The notes under the pieces: generated by a model
Seen by the model: only the letters and a program-made list of their open reading frames with translations
Told to the model about the DNA's origin: nothing
Database searches by the model: none
Shown: positions 42,715-53,046 of the stretch, one piece after another
Layout: the number at the start of each line of letters is the position of its first letter
Numbering within the stretch: the first letter of the stretch is position 1
Made by a program: the position numbers and the translations under genes
DNA from: Actinacidiphila guanduensis
GTDB lineage: Bacteria > Actinomycetota > Actinomycetes > Streptomycetales > Streptomycetaceae
Length of the DNA: 64,000 nucleotides
Reading direction: 5' to 3'
Assembly (NCBI RefSeq): GCF_900103985.1
Contig: NZ_FNIE01000003.1
Coordinates: 558,001-622,000, forward strand

Positions 42715-43350
42715 TGGCCGCTGGTGCTGCTCGCCCCGGCCTGCGCGGCCGCCCTGATCACGGGGCTGGTGCTGCGCGATCGCGGGGTGCGGCGGCCGAT
42801 GCTGGACCTGTCGCTGCTGTCCCGCCCCGGCTTCCTGGGGAACGCGGTGGCCGCCTCGCTGGTCACCTTCGTCCTCACCGGCCCGCTCTTCGTCCTGCCC
42901 TCTTACGTGCAGACGGTCCTCGGCAACGGCGCCCTGGGCACCGGGGTGCGGCTGCTGCCGACGTTGGGCGGCCTGGCGGTCGCCGCCCGGATCAGCGGGG
43001 TGCCGGCCCGGCGGCTCGGGCCGCGTCCGGTGGTCGCCGCCGGGCTGCTCGTCCTGGCCGGGGCGGCCTTCCTCGGCGCGGGCACCGGCGGCGGCGACGG
43101 GTACGGGGCCTGCGCGCTGTGGCAGACGGTGGCCGGCTTCGGCTTCGGGACGGCGCTGATGCCGGCGATGGACACAGCGCGCTGGGCGCCCTGCCCAGGG
43201 ACCGGGCCGGCAGCGGATCCGGCCTGCTGCAGACGCTGCGGCAGACCGGCTCGGCGATCGTGGTCGCGCTGCTCGGCAGCGCGGTCGCTGCCGGCTACCG
43301 GGACCGGCTGGACACGGCCGGGCTGCCGGCTCAGGCCGCCCACGGCGGCC
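42715..43350 (+). pseudogene. Remnant of a DHA2-type MFS transporter
   Basis: Only the C-terminal half of a 14-helix MFS drug transporter is recognisable. In frame 1 it reads WPLVLLAPACAAALITGLVLR, PMLDLSLLSRPGFLGNAVAAS and VLPSYVQTVLGNGALGTGVRLLPT, as far as GTALMPAMDTA. Near 43179-43182 the family pattern jumps to another frame (ALGALPRDRAGSGSGLLQTLRQTGSAIVVALLGS), which two extra bases (CG) would explain. Similarity fades after about 43340. There is no N-terminal half, no plausible start and no family stop. The flanking 42579-42714 is low-complexity G/C (GCGGTGC, GCGGGGCCTTG repeats). It is non-functional. Confidence 0.82.
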
Positions 43351-43440
43351 TCCCCCCGCTGAAGGGCCGGACGGCACCCGACCGCAGGGGAGGGCAGCGG
43401 CCGGGCGCCGGCACGGATGCCGGAGCTGTCACGGGAGCTG

Positions 43441-44007
43441 TCAGATGGTGCCCAGGTCCACGGTGACGGGGAAGGGGGCGGCGGCTTTGATCACGCCGAT
43501 GAACATCTCGCCCTCCCGGTAGGCCTTGGTGGCCGGGTCGAGGACGTATGTGCAGACGATCGGCACACCGGTCGCGGCCTGTTCGATCCGCCAGTAGAAG
43601 GGGATACCGGCCTTGGCGTACTGGTCCACCTTCACGATCCGGTCGGTGGTCTCCGAGCCGGGCGACACGACCTCGACGACCAGGAGCACGTGCTCGGGGC
43701 GGGTCGGCGTGAAGTCGATGGTCTCCGCACGGTAGACGGCGACGTCAGGGCGGCGGTTGGTGAGCGGAACGTCCTGCAGCCGGACGTCGAAGTCCGTGTC
43801 CGCGTTCCACTCCGGGCCCACGGCGGCGTCCAGCGCGTTGGCCAGGACCCTGGCCAAGCGGTTGTGCCGCTTGGACCGGCTCGGACGCACGACGGCCATC
43901 CCGTCCACGATCTCGATACCCGCGCACTGATCCTCGGACCAGGAGTCGTACTGCTCCGCGCTGATCTGCGTACGCATCCACGCGGGCGCCAGCATCTCGG
44001 CGGTCAC
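43441..44007 (-). CDS. Uma2-family (DUF820) putative endonuclease
   Basis: A 188-aa restriction-endonuclease-fold protein. The PD-(D/E)xK core is seen as [11 protein letters not shown] (Asp), [33 protein letters not shown] (ExV, with conserved Asp and Lys). [26 protein letters not shown] is the usual N-terminus. Uma2 proteins are numerous in Streptomyces and cyanobacteria and their role is unproved. ATG 44007 follows a GGAGGTA ribosome site. No methylase or partner is adjacent, so it is not a restriction system. It is convergent with the MFS remnant. Confidence 0.88.
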   Translation of the reverse strand: MTAEMLAPAWMRTQISAEQYDSWSEDQCAGIEIVDGMAVVRPSRSKRHNRLARVLANALDAAVGPEWNADTDFDVRLQDVPLTNRRPDVAVYRAETIDFTPTRPEHVLLVVEVVSPGSETTDRIVKVDQYAKAGIPFYWRIEQAATGVPIVCTYVLDPATKAYREGEMFIGVIKAAAPFPVTVDLGTI

Positions 44008-44191
44008 GGTGTACCTCCTTCGAAGGGCTTCCGCGCGGCCGGCGCTGCTCGGTTCAGCCTACTGTCCCGAGGCTCTGGGGTCGGTGCCGTCGGGAGGAAG
44101 CGGCCCGGGGAACGCGGGGTGGTTGGGCCGGGTGGGGTGGTGGGCGCGCGGGCTCACCGGCCGGGGCGGGCATTGTGAGAGGCTGGGCCGT

Positions 44192-46219
<2,028 letters not shown>

Positions 46220-46239
46220 GGCGGCGTTCCGCCGGGGCG

Positions 46240-46333
46240 GTGCGGGTGCGGCTCCCCGCCGCCGGGGTTCCTCCACGGTGCCGACTACCGCCAGGCGGTG
46301 CGGATGCGGCTCCCCGCCGCCGGGGTTCCTCCA
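46240..46333. repeat. GCGGCTCCCCGCC-type repeat pair
   Basis: Two nearly identical 35-bp direct copies (46240-46275 and 46299-46333) containing TGCGGCTCCCCGCCGCCGGG and GGTTCCTCCA. Inverted relatives lie at 46788-46820, 46847-46886 and 52072-52103. Confidence 0.8.
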
Positions 46334-46364
46334 TGGGTCCGAGTACCGCGCCATCGTGGCTGGT

Positions 46365-46385
46365 CGCGCAGTTCCCCGCGCCCCT
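46365..46385 (+). repeat. Short form of the tadE-leader repeat
   Basis: CGCGCAGTTCCCCGCGCCCC lies in plus orientation. It is the short variant also found inside tadE at 24677-24698. Confidence 0.8.
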
Positions 46386-46430
46386 ATTACAGCTTGCCCT
46401 TTGCGCGCAAAGCGAGCCGATACCGCCCAA

Positions 46431-46481
46431 GGGCGCGCTGGGGGTACCTCCCAGGCGAAGCTCTGGAGGAGGAACTACGCG
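46431..46481 (-). repeat. Long form of the tadE-leader repeat, copy 1
   Basis: In minus orientation, about 50 bp matching the long element in tadE with a few changes. It contains the core GGGGGTACCTCCCAGGCGAA. Confidence 0.85.
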
Positions 46482-46540
46482 ACCAGCCCAGGACCGGGCC
46501 GCAGCCGGCAACGGCGAGGTCCGGGCAAACGCGTACCCGA

Positions 46541-46562
46541 AAGGGGCGCGGGGAACTGCGCG
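46541..46562 (-). repeat. Short form of the repeat, inverted copies
   Basis: GGGGCGCGGGGAACTGCGCG at 46541-46562 is an inverted short form. A second inverted short form lies at 46625-46645. Confidence 0.8.
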
Positions 46563-46706
46563 GGAACTGGCCACCGGCCTTGCGACGGGATCGGACCCCC
46601 TGGGGCAGACGGGTTGCCGTTCTTGGGGGCGCGGGGAACTGCGCGAGCAACCGGCCACCGGCCCGCGGCCGGGAACGGCCAGGTGGGGGCAGACGCGACC
46701 CCGAAA

Positions 46707-46756
46707 GGGGCGCTGGGGGTACCTCCCAGGCGAAGCTCTGGCGGAGGAACTGCGCG
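46707..46756 (-). repeat. Long form of the tadE-leader repeat, copy 2
   Basis: 50 bp in minus orientation, differing by one base from the two identical 50-bp copies inside the tadE coding sequence 22 kb away. Confidence 0.9.
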
Positions 46757-46787
46757 ACAAGCCAGGCACCGGGCCGCAGGCGGGGAC

Positions 46788-46886
46788 GAGACAGGAACCC
46801 CCGCGGCGGGCAGCCGCACCGTAACAACAACAGCGCGGCTGTCGGCAACGAGACGGGAACCCCGGCGGTGGGATGCCGCCCTCGTA
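46788..46886. repeat. Second repeat family, inverted copies
   Basis: Two copies (46788-46820 and 46847-46886) built on GACAGGAACCCCCGCGGCGG, in inverted orientation to the pair at 46240-46333. A short direct repeat CGTACCGCGCAGGCGGAAC follows (46885-46923). Confidence 0.7.
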
Positions 46887-47017
46887 CCGCGCAGGCGGAA
46901 CCCCGTACCGCGCAGGCGGAACGCCGTGAGGGGTTGGGGGGACGTGTGGGCGGGAACCCCATAGGACCCGGAGGGTGTCCTCGGGGGTGGGAGCGGGGTG
47001 CGGCGGCGGGAGGGGAA

Positions 47018-50000
47018 GTGGCGGACACACGAAGGGCGTTGCGAGGGGACGACCGCGTCGAGGTGGAGCGTGTGCTGCGGCGCGTGGTCGCCGAGAGCAC
47101 CGGCGGGGACGCGGCCCGGGCCCTGATGGACCGGGGACGGCGGCGGCTGGACGCGCTGGCCGGCCCGGCGGAGGCGGAGCACGAGGCGTACCGGGCGGCC
47201 CGGCAGGCGGGGGCGCCTGCCTCGGGCGTACCCGCCGTGGCCGCGGTGGTCGCCGCCGCGGTCTCGCTCGGCGTGGACTTCGGGCACGGCCTGTCCGCGG
47301 GCGCCGCGGTGGTGACGGGCGCGGCGACGGGCGCCGCCACCTTCGGCGCCGCGGCGCTGCGCGGCCGCGGCCGCAGGGCCCCGGACTCGGAGGCCGCGGT
47401 ACGGGCGAGAGCGGCGTGGCTGGCCGCGGTGGAGCAGCGCGGCATCCGGCCGTTCGTGGCCGAGGCGACGGCCGCCGAACGCCCGCCGCAGCCGCCGGCG
47501 AAGCACCCCCAGCCGGTGAAGGAAGCGGCGAAGGCCCCGGTCCCGCCGCCGCGCCGCTCTGTCGGCGACCGCAGCGCGGCCGCCCGCACCCGCGCCCTGC
47601 TGGAGCAGTCCTTCACCCAACTGCCGGAGAGCCAGGGACCGTTCGCCGGACGCCGCGGCCACCTCGCGCAGATCGCCCAATGGGTGCACCAGGCCCGGGT
47701 GTCCACGGCGGTCCGCCCGACCGTGGTGCTGCTGCACGGCCCGGCGGGCAGTGGCCGCAGCACCCTGGCGGTGCGCGCGGCACGGCAGTTGAAGGACCAG
47801 TTCCGCGGCGCGTGCGTGGTGGACCTGCGCGGCGCGGGACCCGCGCCGCTGCCGGTGCGCGACGCGCTGCTGCACCTGCTCAACCGGCTGGGCGCCCCGC
47901 GCGACCAACTGCTGTTCCGGGAGCGGCAGAACCAGGAGCAGCACCTGCGCCGGCTGGCCGAGCAGTACCAGCAGCACCTGACCGGCGTGCCGGTGGTGAT
48001 CGTCCTGGACGACGCGACCGACGCCGAGCAGGTGCGCCCGCTGGTGCCCGAGCGCTCCGAGAGCCTGGTGCTGGTCACCGCCCGCGAGCCTTTCGACCTG
48101 CGGTTGCCGAACGCCGTCGTGCACGCCCTGCCGGTGGGGCCGTTGGACCTGGACGACACCTTCGAGCTGCTGGGCGAGATCGCGGACGCGGCGGGCACCG
48201 ACACGCCGCGGCCCGAAGAGGCCGAGCGGCTGCGGGAGTTGTGCGACGGGCTGCCGATCGCGCTGCGGATCTGCGCCTCGGGGCTGGCGCTGCACGGCGG
48301 CGCCACCGCACTCGCCGACGACATCGAGGTGTTCGGGCCGCGCGACGCCGTGGACCGGGTGCTGGCGCTGCGCTACCACGACCAGCCGGAGCCCGGCCGG
48401 CGGCTGCTGCGCCGCCTCGCCCTCGCCGGGCGGGCCAGTTTCGGCGCGGCCGCGGCGGCCGCCCTGATGGCCACCGACGAGCAGGAGGCGGGCCGCCGGC
48501 TGGCCGAACTCGCCGACGCCGGCCTGCTCGAGCACGTCCGCGGCAGCCGCTACCGCCCGCACGACCTGGTGCGCGCCTTCGCCGCCGAGCGGCTGCTGGA
48601 CGAGGAGGACCCGGTCGAGCGGGCGGCGGCGCACGAGCGGCTCATCCGCTCCTACGCCGACCTCGCCAACACCGTGATCCGCCTGGTGGAGGGGAAGACC
48701 TCCACCCGGGCCGGCCGCTTCGGCCAGCACGGCTTCTCCTCGCTGGAGTCGGCGCTGCGCTGGCTGGACGAGGAGTCCAGCTTCATCACCGCGGCGCTGC
48801 GCGACACCCAGGGCGTCGAACCGGCCGCCGTTCAAGCCCTGTTGGGCGCGCTGTGCGACTACTGCCTGCTGCGCGGGGACCTCTACCGGCTGGGCGAGAT
48901 CAGCGAGATGGCGCAGGCCCAGCAGGGCGACCGCTCCGGCGACGAGGACCGCTCGGTGCTGGTCCGCTCGGTGCAGTGGCGCACCGGCATCGCGGCCCGG
49001 CAGCTGGGCGAGCTGGACCGCTCGAAGTCCACCCTGAGCGCGGTGGTGGACCTGTACTTCGAGGCGCAGCACCCCTCGGGCGCCGCCCGCACCCTCAACA
49101 GCCTGGGCATCACCCTGCACCAGCAGGGCAACCTGCGTGAGGCGGAGGCCAGGCTGCGCGAGGCGCTGGAGATCCAGTCAGCGCCCGGCCTGGAGGAGGA
49201 CCGGGCGTGGACGATGCACGCGCTGGGCGCGGTGCTGCGCGACGCCGGCCGGATCGGCCAGGCGCTGCCGCTGCTGCGCGAGTCCCTGGCGCTGCACCGG
49301 GAGAACGAGAGCGTGCAGGGCCAGGGCTGGGCGCACCTGCAACTCGGCCAGGCGTACCTGCAGTTGGGCATGGTGGAGGAGGGGGAGGCCGAACTGCGGG
49401 CGGCCGGGCAGGCGTACGCGCTGGCCCGCGACCCGCGCGGCACCGCCTGGACCCTCACCCAGCAGGCCCGCGCCCGGCTGCTGCGCGGCGAAGCACGGGA
49501 GGCGGCACGGGAGTTGGACGAGGCGGTGCAGCGGCACCGGGCCACCGAGGACGCCCGCGGCGAGGCGTGGACGCTGTACTACCTCGGGCACGCGCTGGAG
49601 GAGAGCGGCGGGACGGACGCGGCGCTGCGCACCCTGGAGCGGGCGCGCAGCATGTTCTCCCGGATGCGGGACGTCTACGGGCTGGCCTGCGCCCGGCACC
49701 ACTCGGCGCGGGTCACCCGCGACCAGCGGGCGCAGCGCACCGGCAATCTGCGCAACAGCGGCTTCGCCCGCCAGCTGCTCCAGGACGCGCGGCAGGACTT
49801 CCGGCGGATCGGGGTGGACCACGGCGAGGCGTGGTCGTGCGTGGAGCTGGCGGTGATCGACGCGGGCAACGGGCGGCTGCTCGAAGCGCTCACCCTGCTG
49901 GACCAGGCGTACGACCTCTTCGACGGGCTCGGCGACCTGCGCGGCCGCGACTGGGCGGTCTTCCTGCGGGCGACGGTGCTGCCGCTGCTCGCGCCCGACC

Positions 50001-50221
50001 CGGCGACGCCCGACGGCGCGGCCCGCGCGAGCGCCGAACTCGCGGCGCTGCTGGCCGCGCCCCACCCCGCGCGGGACCCGGACCTCGCCGAGTACGCCGA
50101 GGCGTACGCCCTGCTGCTGGACCGGGGCTCGATCGTCCCCGGCTCCCCCTGGGAGGCCTGGCGGCTGGGCATGACCCCGGCCCGCGGCGCCCGCATGACG
50201 ATGTCCGTCCCCGCGGTCTGA
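47018..50221 (+). CDS. Membrane-anchored STAND (NB-ARC-like) ATPase with TPR repeats
   Basis: A 1067-aa signal-transduction ATPase. GTG 47018 follows GGAGGGG. An N-terminal helical region holds two hydrophobic segments (about residues 70-112, GVPAVAAVVAAAVSLGVDF and GAAVVTGAATGAATFGAAAL). The NB-ARC core has Walker A HGPAGSGRSTLAVRAARQL near 245, Walker B VPVVIVLDDATDAEQV, LVTAREPFDL and the GLPIALRICASGLAL GxP motif. A winged helix (RRLALAGRASFGAAAAAALM) and about seven TPR units (for example ARTLNSLGITLHQQGNLREAEARLREAL) fill the rest. Unlike AfsR/SARP regulators it has no DNA-binding domain. It may sense a ligand at the membrane. Conflict or defence roles are known for some STAND-TPR proteins but are not shown here. 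Confidence 0.88.
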   Translation: MADTRRALRGDDRVEVERVLRRVVAESTGGDAARALMDRGRRRLDALAGPAEAEHEAYRAARQAGAPASGVPAVAAVVAAAVSLGVDFGHGLSAGAAVVTGAATGAATFGAAALRGRGRRAPDSEAAVRARAAWLAAVEQRGIRPFVAEATAAERPPQPPAKHPQPVKEAAKAPVPPPRRSVGDRSAAARTRALLEQSFTQLPESQGPFAGRRGHLAQIAQWVHQARVSTAVRPTVVLLHGPAGSGRSTLAVRAARQLKDQFRGACVVDLRGAGPAPLPVRDALLHLLNRLGAPRDQLLFRERQNQEQHLRRLAEQYQQHLTGVPVVIVLDDATDAEQVRPLVPERSESLVLVTAREPFDLRLPNAVVHALPVGPLDLDDTFELLGEIADAAGTDTPRPEEAERLRELCDGLPIALRICASGLALHGGATALADDIEVFGPRDAVDRVLALRYHDQPEPGRRLLRRLALAGRASFGAAAAAALMATDEQEAGRRLAELADAGLLEHVRGSRYRPHDLVRAFAAERLLDEEDPVERAAAHERLIRSYADLANTVIRLVEGKTSTRAGRFGQHGFSSLESALRWLDEESSFITAALRDTQGVEPAAVQALLGALCDYCLLRGDLYRLGEISEMAQAQQGDRSGDEDRSVLVRSVQWRTGIAARQLGELDRSKSTLSAVVDLYFEAQHPSGAARTLNSLGITLHQQGNLREAEARLREALEIQSAPGLEEDRAWTMHALGAVLRDAGRIGQALPLLRESLALHRENESVQGQGWAHLQLGQAYLQLGMVEEGEAELRAAGQAYALARDPRGTAWTLTQQARARLLRGEAREAARELDEAVQRHRATEDARGEAWTLYYLGHALEESGGTDAALRTLERARSMFSRMRDVYGLACARHHSARVTRDQRAQRTGNLRNSGFARQLLQDARQDFRRIGVDHGEAWSCVELAVIDAGNGRLLEALTLLDQAYDLFDGLGDLRGRDWAVFLRATVLPLLAPDPATPDGAARASAELAALLAAPHPARDPDLAEYAEAYALLLDRGSIVPGSPWEAWRLGMTPARGARMTMSVPAV

Positions 50222-50271
50222 CGCGCGGACGCAGGGCCGTTCCGGAGGCGGACGGGGACGGTGGGGGCGGC

Positions 50272-50502
50272 TCAGCGGCGGGGCGCGGGCGCCTTCCCGG
50301 CCTCCGCCGGTGGCGCCGGCTCCTCCTCGAAGTCGACCTGCTTCATGTGCTTGTTCATGCTCTTCATGAGGAACCAGACGCCGACCGCGAGGACGGCGAA
50401 GACCACGAACCCGAGGAGCCCCGGCGTCACCTTGTTCTCGTCCAGCTCCTTGGCGAGCGGGACGAGCTGGTGGAGGGCGTACGTGTCAGTCACGCCCTCC
50501 AT
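50272..50502 (-). CDS. Small single-helix membrane protein next to mca
   Basis: A 76-aa protein. A short N-terminal part (LHQLVPLAKELDENKVTPG) is followed by one membrane helix (LLGFVVFAVLAVGVWFLMKSM) and a charged cytoplasmic tail (NKHMKQVDFEEEP...). The start is ATG 50502 or the GTG at 50493, which would give the VTDTYALHQL start more usual in the group. It lies 44 bp downstream of mca on the same strand, probably in one transcript. The function is unknown. Confidence 0.75.
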   Translation of the reverse strand: MEGVTDTYALHQLVPLAKELDENKVTPGLLGFVVFAVLAVGVWFLMKSMNKHMKQVDFEEEPAPPAEAGKAPAPRR

Positions 50503-50546
50503 TGTCGCTCAGCCCCCCGGCGATCTACGGCCGCCCCCGGCCGGGC

Positions 50547-51413
50547 TCAGCGCACGCCCGCGAACAGGTCGTCCTCGGGCAGGGAGACGTCCACCCGGGA
50601 CTGCGCCAGCTCGTAGTCCTCGGTCGGCCAGACCTCGCGCTGCAGGTCCATCGGCACCCGGAACCAGCCGCCGTCGGGGTCGATCTGGGTGGCGTGCGCG
50701 AGCAGCGCCTTGTCCCGGATCTCGAAGTAGTCCGCGCACGGCACCCGGGTGGTGATCTGCCGCTCGGGCCGGTCGGACTCGTCCCACCGCTTGAGCCAGT
50801 CGCCGTACGGGGACTCCAGGCCGCGGGCGAGCAGCGCCTCGTGCAGGGCGACGGTCCGCTCCCGGTTGAAGCCCTGGTTGTAGTAGAGCTTCAGCGGCGT
50901 CCACGGCTCGCCGGCCTCGGGGTAGCGTTCGGGGTCCCCCGCGGCCTCGAACGCCACCATCGAGATCTTGTGCGTCATGATGTGGTCGGGGTGCGGGTAG
51001 CCCCCGTTCTCGTCGTACGTGGTGATGACGTGCGGGCGGAACTCGCGTACCAGGCGCACCAGGGCGCCCGCGGCGGTGTCCACGTCCTGCAGGCCGAAGC
51101 AGCCCTCGGGCAGCGGCGGCAGCGGGTCGCCCTCGGGCAGGCCGGAGTCGACGAAGCCGAGCCAGGCCTGGCGCACGCCCAGGATCTCCCGCGCCTCGTC
51201 CATCTCCTTGCGGCGCACCTCGTGGATGTGCTCCTCGATGTACGGGTCGCCCTGGAGCTTGGGGTTGAGCACGGAGCCGCGCTCCCCGCCGGTGCACGTG
51301 GCGACCAGGACGTCCACCCCCTCGGCCACGTACCGGGCCATGGTGGCCGCGCCCTTGCTCGACTCGTCGTCGGGATGGGCGTGAACGGCCATCAGTCGAA
51401 GCTTCTCTGTCAA
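50547..51413 (-). CDS. mca: Mycothiol conjugate amidase Mca
   Basis: A zinc amidase that cleaves mycothiol S-conjugates during detoxification, releasing mercapturic acids and GlcN-Ins. It is a LmbE-fold protein. The zinc motif is MAVHAHPDDESSKG (HPDD) with the distant His in YDENGGYPHPDHIMTH. TCTGGERGSVLNPKLQG and the YYNQGFNRER segment, with the long C-terminus, favour Mca over MshB. I choose TTG 51413 (AAGGGA upstream), which gives 288 aa with the N-terminus MTEKLRLMAVHAHPDD. The ATG at 51455 is the alternative. Mycothiol metabolism marks the host as an actinomycete. Confidence 0.93.
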   Translation of the reverse strand: MTEKLRLMAVHAHPDDESSKGAATMARYVAEGVDVLVATCTGGERGSVLNPKLQGDPYIEEHIHEVRRKEMDEAREILGVRQAWLGFVDSGLPEGDPLPPLPEGCFGLQDVDTAAGALVRLVREFRPHVITTYDENGGYPHPDHIMTHKISMVAFEAAGDPERYPEAGEPWTPLKLYYNQGFNRERTVALHEALLARGLESPYGDWLKRWDESDRPERQITTRVPCADYFEIRDKALLAHATQIDPDGGWFRVPMDLQREVWPTEDYELAQSRVDVSLPEDDLFAGVR

Positions 51414-51554
51414 GGCTGATCCCTTTGGCTCTACCGGGTCCATGCCGGTCTTCACGGCGGTCTCGACCCCCTCCCACGGCCGGTGGGGTCGCCTCCTATA
51501 GTGACGGGAGACGAGGGGCTTTCATTCCGCGGTTTCCGACCGGAAGGAACGATC

Positions 51555-51977
51555 ATGACGGCCGTGCAGCCGGGTCCGGCGCCGTCCGTGCCCGAGGGCC
51601 GCTACGGGGGCGGGGCCGCCGCAGACGCCCGGGCGGACCGCAAGCTGCGGGCCGCCGCCATCGTACTGGGCTCGCTGACCGCGATCGCCGTGGTGTTCTT
51701 CGGGTGGCGGGCGCTGGACGCGAGCAGGATCAGCGCGCAGGTCGTCGCCTTCCAGGCCGTGTCGGACCAGTCGCTGGAGATCCACCTCGAGGTCGACAAG
51801 GGCAAGCACACCGACGCGGTGTGCACGGTGCGCTCCGAGGACGCGGACCACGACGAGGTCGGCCGTAAGACCGTCCGTATCACGCAGACCGGCTCCCACA
51901 TCGACACGGTGATCACCCTCCGCACGACCGCCCGTGGCACGACGGGGGAACTCGTGGGCTGCTCCAAGGCCCACTGA
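51555..51977 (+). CDS. DUF4307 membrane protein
   Basis: A 140-aa protein divergent from mca. An N-terminal tail (PEGRYGGGAAADARADRKLR) leads to one membrane helix (AAAIVLGSLTAIAVVFFGW). An extracytoplasmic beta-rich domain follows (ISAQVVAFQAVSDQSLEIHLEVDKGKHTDAVCTVRSEDADHDEVGRKTVRI) with two cysteines (ATCTVR-like and VGCSKAH) that could pair. DUF4307 is conserved in actinobacteria beside mca and greA. No function is known to me. ATG 51555 follows GGAAGGAA. Confidence 0.85.
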   Translation: MTAVQPGPAPSVPEGRYGGGAAADARADRKLRAAAIVLGSLTAIAVVFFGWRALDASRISAQVVAFQAVSDQSLEIHLEVDKGKHTDAVCTVRSEDADHDEVGRKTVRITQTGSHIDTVITLRTTARGTTGELVGCSKAH

Positions 51978-52071
51978 GCGCACGTCGGTGGCGGGGTGTC
52001 CCCCGCCCAGCCCTCTTCGGCCGGCATCGGGACCACCCGCCGGTGCCCGCATCGGTGCGGTTGCCGGCGAC

Positions 52072-52103
52072 GGGACAGGAACCCTCGCGGCGGGGAGCCG
52101 CAC
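52072..52103. repeat. Further copy of the second repeat family
   Basis: ACAGGAACCCTCGCGGCGGG then GAGCCGCAC, in the gap before greA. It matches the elements at 46240-46333 and 46788-46886. Confidence 0.75.
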
Positions 52104-52255
52104 TCGCGACACAGCGGCCGCGCAATTGTTAGGCTCGTGGTTTCGCCCCCTGTGCCCTTGGCAATGGAATCCGTACCGGAGCGCGGGGAGCGTACCGTCC
52201 GCGGAAGGCCCGCAGGACAGGCACACGGCACCACATGTACCGACGAGGAGCACCT

Positions 52256-52753
52256 GTGACCCAGACCAGCGACAACGTCACCTGGCTCACCCAGGCGGCG
52301 TACGACCAGCTCAAGGCCGAGCTGGAGCAACTGTCTGGTCCGGCGCGCGCCGAGATCGTCGCCAAGATCGAGGAAGCCCGCCAGGAAGGCGATCTCAAGG
52401 AGAACGCCGGGTACCACGCGGCGCGCGAGGACCAGGGCAAGCTCGAGCTGCGCATCCGCCAGCTCACCCAGATCCTGGAGACCGCGAAGGTGGGCGAGGC
52501 GCCCGCCGACGACGGCGTGGTCGCCCCCGGCATGGTCGTCACCATCGCCTTCGACGGCGACCCGGACGACACGATGACCTTCCTGCTCGGCTCCCGCGAG
52601 GGCGTCGGCGGCGAGATCGACACGTACTCGCCGCAGTCCCCGCTCGGCAAGGGCGTCACCGGCAAGCGGACCGGCGAGGACGCCACCTACGAGCTGCCGA
52701 ACGGCAAGACCGCCTCGGTGCGGATCCTCGACGTCAAGCCCTACACGGGCTGA
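52256..52753 (+). CDS. greA: Transcription elongation factor GreA
   Basis: Rescues backtracked RNA polymerase by stimulating transcript cleavage. It is 165 aa from GTG 52256 with GAGGAG five bases upstream. The N-terminal coiled coil carries the acidic tip (WLTQAAYDQLKAELEQLSGPARAEIVAKIEEARQEGDLKENAGYHAAREDQ; the DLKENAGYH loop holds the catalytic acids). The C-terminal FKBP-like domain has VVAPGMVVTIAF and YSPQSPLGKGVTGKRTGED. A clean terminator follows. Confidence 0.96.
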   Translation: MTQTSDNVTWLTQAAYDQLKAELEQLSGPARAEIVAKIEEARQEGDLKENAGYHAAREDQGKLELRIRQLTQILETAKVGEAPADDGVVAPGMVVTIAFDGDPDDTMTFLLGSREGVGGEIDTYSPQSPLGKGVTGKRTGEDATYELPNGKTASVRILDVKPYTG

Positions 52754-52768
52754 GCCGAAACACGCCTC

Positions 52769-52800
52769 GAAGGGCCCCGTCCGCTTGGACGGGGCCCTTC
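52769..52800 (+). terminator. Rho-independent terminator after greA
   Basis: Perfect 14-bp stem (52769-52782 and 52787-52800), GCTT loop, then CGTTTT. Confidence 0.93.
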
Positions 52801-52857
52801 CGTTTTCCCTCTGACCTGCGCTTTCGCCGAAGCCCGCAACCGGTACCAGAAAAGGAG

Positions 52858-52886
52858 TTGACGCGATATATCGCGTCTGCCATGCT
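52858..52886 (+). promoter_or_regulatory. Promoter with 18-bp palindrome before the ABC exporter
   Basis: TTGACG (52858-52863), a 17-bp spacer and CATGCT (52881-52886) form a promoter. GACGCGATATATCGCGTC (52860-52877) is a perfect 18-bp palindrome covering its -35 and spacer. This is a likely repressor site for the exporter. No cognate repressor gene is adjacent. Confidence 0.7.
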
Positions 52887-53046
52887 CGCGTCCCATCGCG
52901 AGGACGCGTACCCGTGGCAGCACGGGTGCGCAACCCCGGCACCCGCGGAGCGATGAGTTCCGGCCGCGGGGCCGGTCGAAGAGGCACGAGCCGCGCCGAG
53001 CGGCCGGCCGGGAACGTTCGAGACGACGACAACGGGAGCCAAAGAC

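Larger units (their letters stand above)
46220..47017. other. Repeat-filled non-coding gap
   Basis: About 800 bp without a supportable gene between the DUF255 and STAND genes. At least two repeat families occur several times in both orientations. A frame that runs through from 46298 into the STAND gene crosses the repeats and lacks a plausible protein pattern. Confidence 0.8.

Noticed and set aside
43441..44007. Restriction-modification or defence island at the Uma2 gene
   Set aside because: No methyltransferase, specificity subunit or other defence gene is nearby. Uma2 genes are common singletons in Streptomyces.
46298..47017. N-terminal extension of the STAND gene back to 46298
   Set aside because: It would translate the interspersed repeats, and the GTG at 47018 has a good ribosome site. 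Unlike tadE there is no start-stop coupling to support the extension.
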